Source of the DNA: an uncultured Eubacteriales bacterium
GTDB taxonomy: Bacteria; Bacillota; Clostridia; Oscillospirales; Feifaniaceae
Length of the DNA stretch: 9,419 nucleotides
Reading direction: 5' to 3'
NCBI GenBank assembly: GCA_902474785.1
Contig: CABRXB010000027.1
Location: forward strand, 1 to 9,419
Under the pieces are notes generated by a model. The model saw only the letters and a program-made list of their open reading frames with translations, was not told where the DNA came from and ran no database searches. A program made the position numbers and the translations under genes. Shown in pieces: positions 5,808-9,419 of the stretch (position 1 is the first letter of the stretch; every line of letters begins with the position of its first letter).

Positions 5808-8007
5808 GGTGACCTCTTTCCAGCAGCGCACAGGCTGCAATTGCATTTTGAGCGGCCTGCTGTTTCAGGCGGGCTGCGGATGCGCGCGTACGCTGCGCCG
5901 CGCTGTCGTCTTGCAAAATGGCCTCGAGGTGACGTTCGAGCATGGCCTCGTCAAGCTGCTCGCAGTCGACGGTGCGCGACTCTTCCAGCATTTCAAAAAA
6001 GGCGCTGACTTTCTGATCGTAGACGATGCCGACCGACGGCACGCCGGCCGCCGCCGCAAAGATGAGGGCGTGCAGCCGCATACCCAGCGCGGCGCGCGCA
6101 TTGGTGATGGCGCTGAGAACCTCGGCGCTGTCCCCTTCAAACAAAGAGACGTTTGCTTTCATTTTGCGCGCCACCTCGCTGCAGATGGCGGTGTCGGCCT
6201 TTTTTTGAAAGGGGACGAAGAGAACTGGCAGGTCGTATTTGATTGCGACATTGTCAAGCGTTTTGGCCAGCTTGTCTTCAAATTGCGCGTCGTTTTTGGG
6301 CCAGCTTCGCAGCGATACGGCGAGGTAGGGCTTTTTGGGGAGGTTGGGCAGGCGCGGCAGCGGGTCCTGCACCGCCGTGAACACCTCGTCGGCTGTGAGC
6401 GTCACCCGGCTGTCGGGCACGCCGAGGGTGTGCAGCAGACGCATGGAATCGGGGTCGCGCAGCGTCATGACGTCGACATGGCGCAGCACTCTTGCTGTGG
6501 TACGACGGCTGCGCGACGTGCGCAGCGGGCCGATGCCGTTACCATAGAGCATGGTTTTGCATCCGCACAGGCGGGCGACGCGCAGCAGCGTGAGGTAGTA
6601 GATGAGAGATTTCGCGCTCGTGACATCCTGCAGCAGCGAGCCGCCGCCAAAGATCAGCACCTCGCTGCGCCGCATGGCGCTGAGCACCTGAAAAAGCGAA
6701 AAACGCCGCGCAAGCGCCACCTCCTGACGGCAGGAGGCGGCGTTCGTGGTGTGGTTGAGCACACAGATGTTCGCCTGTGGCGCGCGACTAAGCAGGTTTT
6801 CCACGATGGTGGAGAGTAGCAGCTCGTCGCCTGCGTTGCCATAGCCGTAGTAGCCAGAGAGCAAAAAGTCGTAGTGCGCGTGCTTTTGACAGAGCAGCGC
6901 CGCGCGATAGCACCGTATGGCATCCTGCACCATGCGGTCGGCCGAGTAGTGGCGCAGCACCATGGCTCTTCCAAAATCCCCATCGCCGTTTTCCAGCAGC
7001 TGTGTGACAACGTTGGAAAGACAGGGCTGCTCGGGCCACTCATGCCCGCGACAGGTGAGGTTTGTCTCCTGTGCCGCAGCAAGGGTGCTCTCGTTGAGAG
7101 CGCCCAGATATCCCGCCGTGCCCGCCAGCAACACGGGTTTTGCACAGGAGGCGGCCTCCAGCGCCGCGCGCGAAACGCCATAGAACACATCGCAGGCGTT
7201 GCAAAAGCGGGGGATGTCGCTGCGAGGGCCGGTGAGCACAACATAGGGCTCGCCCGCCTGCAAATTGAGTTCGTCGGCGGCGGCCTGAAATCGGGGATAG
7301 TTCTCGCCGCCGCCCACCACCACGATGCGAAGGTTCGGAATGGCGCGCCGCAGCAGCGGCGCCTCTTCAAACAGGCGGGCCACGCCGCCGTCGGCGTCGG
7401 CGTCAAGGCGCGAAACACTGAGCAGCACCCGGTGCTCGGGCAGCAGAGAGAGCTCTTCGCGCAGAGCCTGTCCCTGTGCCGCATCGGGGCAAAAGAGGTC
7501 GGTGTCGATGCCGTTGACCGTGACAAAGATGTCGCGCCCGGGCACCTTGTAGTTTTCCATCAGATAGGTGCGAATGTCGTCGCTTACGGCAAGGCTTTTG
7601 CACCCCCACCGCGTGAGCAGGCGCAGCGAGAGCGAGACGTTGTAGCTCCCGTGCACGGTGGTGACAAGCGGGACGCCGCGCATGCGACAGATGGAGGACA
7701 GCAAAAAAGCCGGGATGCGGGCGTGCGCATGCACGAGGTCGGGGCGCTCCTCCCGCATGATTTTTGAGAGAATGCGCCATGCCCGCAGCATGCTGGCGGG
7801 CGAGCGCGAGTTGAGCGGCGCTTCGATGTGGCGCACGCCGGCCGCCTTGAGGCGGTCGACAAAGATGCCGCCCGCTGAAACGGCCACAACGTCCAGGCCG
7901 CGTTGCCGCAGCTTGAGGCAAAGCTCCACAATGTGGGTCTCCGCGCCCCCCAGCTCAAGGCTCATGGTTGCAATCAGTATTTTGTGTTTCCCGGCCGTTT
8001 CGATCAT
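5797..8007 (-). CDS. csaB: Fusion of GT4-like glycosyltransferase and CsaB polysaccharide pyruvyl transferase
   Basis: The 736-residue product is about twice the length of ordinary CsaB (about 370). Residues 1 to about 378 form a GT-B glycosyltransferase: the GGAETH donor-domain motif (20-25), VHAHARIPAFL (92-102), TVHGSYN (117-123), VNGIDTDLF (164-172), SVSRLD (197-202), and GVSRAALEAASCAKPV (277-292). The first glutamate of the usual E-x7-E motif is replaced (Y276), as can occur in the related G-x-G-R-x-x-L-E-A subgroup. Residues from about 379 form CsaB: GYYGYGNAGDELLL (385-398), FGGGSLLQD (453-461), GNGIGPL (489-495), GMRLHAL (642-648) and YDQKV (663-667). CsaB adds a ketal-linked pyruvate to secondary cell-wall polysaccharide, which SLH-domain proteins bind; the fused transferase may build the sugar that is pyruvylated (inference). 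There is no signal peptide or clear membrane helix, consistent with cytoplasmic action. ATG 8007 is chosen because upstream in-frame ATGs (8061, 8043) lie in the promoter or at its transcription start. Confidence 0.94.
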   Translation of the reverse strand: MIETAGKHKILIATMSLELGGAETHIVELCLKLRQRGLDVVAVSAGGIFVDRLKAAGVRHIEAPLNSRSPASMLRAWRILSKIMREERPDLVHAHARIPAFLLSSICRMRGVPLVTTVHGSYNVSLSLRLLTRWGCKSLAVSDDIRTYLMENYKVPGRDIFVTVNGIDTDLFCPDAAQGQALREELSLLPEHRVLLSVSRLDADADGGVARLFEEAPLLRRAIPNLRIVVVGGGENYPRFQAAADELNLQAGEPYVVLTGPRSDIPRFCNACDVFYGVSRAALEAASCAKPVLLAGTAGYLGALNESTLAAAQETNLTCRGHEWPEQPCLSNVVTQLLENGDGDFGRAMVLRHYSADRMVQDAIRCYRAALLCQKHAHYDFLLSGYYGYGNAGDELLLSTIVENLLSRAPQANICVLNHTTNAASCRQEVALARRFSLFQVLSAMRRSEVLIFGGGSLLQDVTSAKSLIYYLTLLRVARLCGCKTMLYGNGIGPLRTSRSRRTTARVLRHVDVMTLRDPDSMRLLHTLGVPDSRVTLTADEVFTAVQDPLPRLPNLPKKPYLAVSLRSWPKNDAQFEDKLAKTLDNVAIKYDLPVLFVPFQKKADTAICSEVARKMKANVSLFEGDSAEVLSAITNARAALGMRLHALIFAAAAGVPSVGIVYDQKVSAFFEMLEESRTVDCEQLDEAMLERHLEAILQDDSAAQRTRASAARLKQQAAQNAIAACALLERGHHEP

Positions 8008-8016
8008 GAATCCACG

Positions 8017-8020
8017 CTCC
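8017..8020 (-). promoter_or_regulatory. Ribosome binding site deciding the csaB start
   Basis: On the minus strand GCGGAG ends 9 bases before ATG 8007 (GGAG core at 8020-8017). The longer candidate starting at 8061 falls inside the csaB -10 region, and 8043 is only about 3 bases from the predicted transcription start with no Shine-Dalgarno sequence, so neither can be the normal start. Confidence 0.7.
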
Positions 8021-8052
8021 GCTTTCGTCAAATTAAAGCCCATATCAAAGGT

Positions 8053-8081
8053 ATTATACACGTTTTTTTAGGGGCTTGCAA
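8053..8081 (-). promoter_or_regulatory. Promoter of the csaB-ruvX operon
   Basis: Reading the minus strand, TTGCAA (8081-8076, 4/6) is followed after exactly 17 bases by a perfect TATAAT (8058-8053). Transcription would begin near 8046 and give a leader of about 38 bases. The -35 is the same six base pairs used by the divergent guaB promoter. Confidence 0.82.
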
Positions 8082-8104
8082 TGTTGGGGCAAAGCAATTA
8101 TAAT
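8076..8104 (+). promoter_or_regulatory. Promoter of guaB
   Basis: TTGCAA (8076-8081) and a perfect TATAAT (8099-8104) are separated by exactly 17 bases. Transcription would begin near 8111, leaving a leader of about 118 bases. The -35 is palindromic and shared with the csaB promoter on the other strand. I see no PurR box and no purine riboswitch core. Confidence 0.82.
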
Positions 8105-8117
8105 AAATAGAACATCC

Positions 8118-8157
8118 TCCCGCCGTGGACAGGAATTGACAATGTCCGCCGGCGGGA
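8118..8157 (+). promoter_or_regulatory. Long GC-rich hairpin in the guaB 5' leader
   Basis: TCCCGCCG (8118-8125) pairs with CGGCGGGA (8150-8157). After one bulged C (8149), TGGACA (8126-8131) pairs with TGTCCG (8143-8148), with one G-T pair. The loop is 11 bases. It starts about 7 bases after the predicted transcription start. There is no following T-run, so it is not a simple terminator. A GGCCGGCC palindrome (8170-8177) and a purine-rich stretch precede the ribosome binding site. It could stabilise the mRNA, bind a regulator or be part of an undescribed leader element. Confidence 0.5.
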
Positions 8158-8180
8158 CAAATAGGAAAGGGCCGGCCTAG

Positions 8181-9419
<1,239 letters not shown>

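Noticed and set aside
5791..6819. Long plus-strand frame (342 codons) antisense to csaB
   Set aside because: The opposite strand encodes well-conserved CsaB and glycosyltransferase motifs. The antisense product is rich in His, Arg and Gly and is a codon shadow.

Overview
The window looks like chromosomal DNA from a moderately GC-rich anaerobic Firmicute, most likely a clostridial (Oscillospiraceae-like) gut or anaerobic-digester bacterium. The reasons are consensus sigma-A promoters, GGAGG-type ribosome binding sites with some GTG starts, a secreted protein with cohesin-like modules and a dockerin, a CsaB-type pyruvyl transferase, and TSUP permeases made of two half-length genes. Assignment to genus is not possible from this sequence alone.

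Layout. Positions 1-342 contain no recognisable gene, only a likely terminator and the promoter of the first operon. Two overlapping genes (343-729 and 719-1093) encode the N- and C-terminal halves of a TauE/SafE-family membrane permease. A strong promoter that starts within the stop codon of the second half drives a 1191-residue secreted modular protein (1180-4755), which is closed by a strong intrinsic terminator. Positions 4813-5381 hold no convincing gene but several hairpins and a -10-like element. On the minus strand, a glycosyltransferase-CsaB fusion (8007-5797) is followed, with an 11-base overlap, by ruvX (5807-5382). Divergently transcribed guaB (8229-9401) encodes IMP dehydrogenase, but its reading frame departs from the family after residue 382 and stops early.

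How the genes relate. The secreted protein and the pyruvyl transferase both point to a decorated cell surface: one is an extracellular scaffold-like protein, the other modifies the wall polysaccharide to which many surface proteins attach. No SLH domain is visible in the secreted protein, so a direct functional link between them is only inference. RuvX (Holliday-junction resolvase fold or pre-16S rRNA nuclease) and GuaB (guanine nucleotide synthesis) are housekeeping genes.

The points most worth a second look are the promoters of csaB-ruvX and guaB, which share one palindromic -35 hexamer with identical 17-base spacers; the cohesin-like plus dockerin architecture of the secreted protein; the glycosyltransferase-CsaB fusion; and the abrupt break in guaB 45 bases from the window end.
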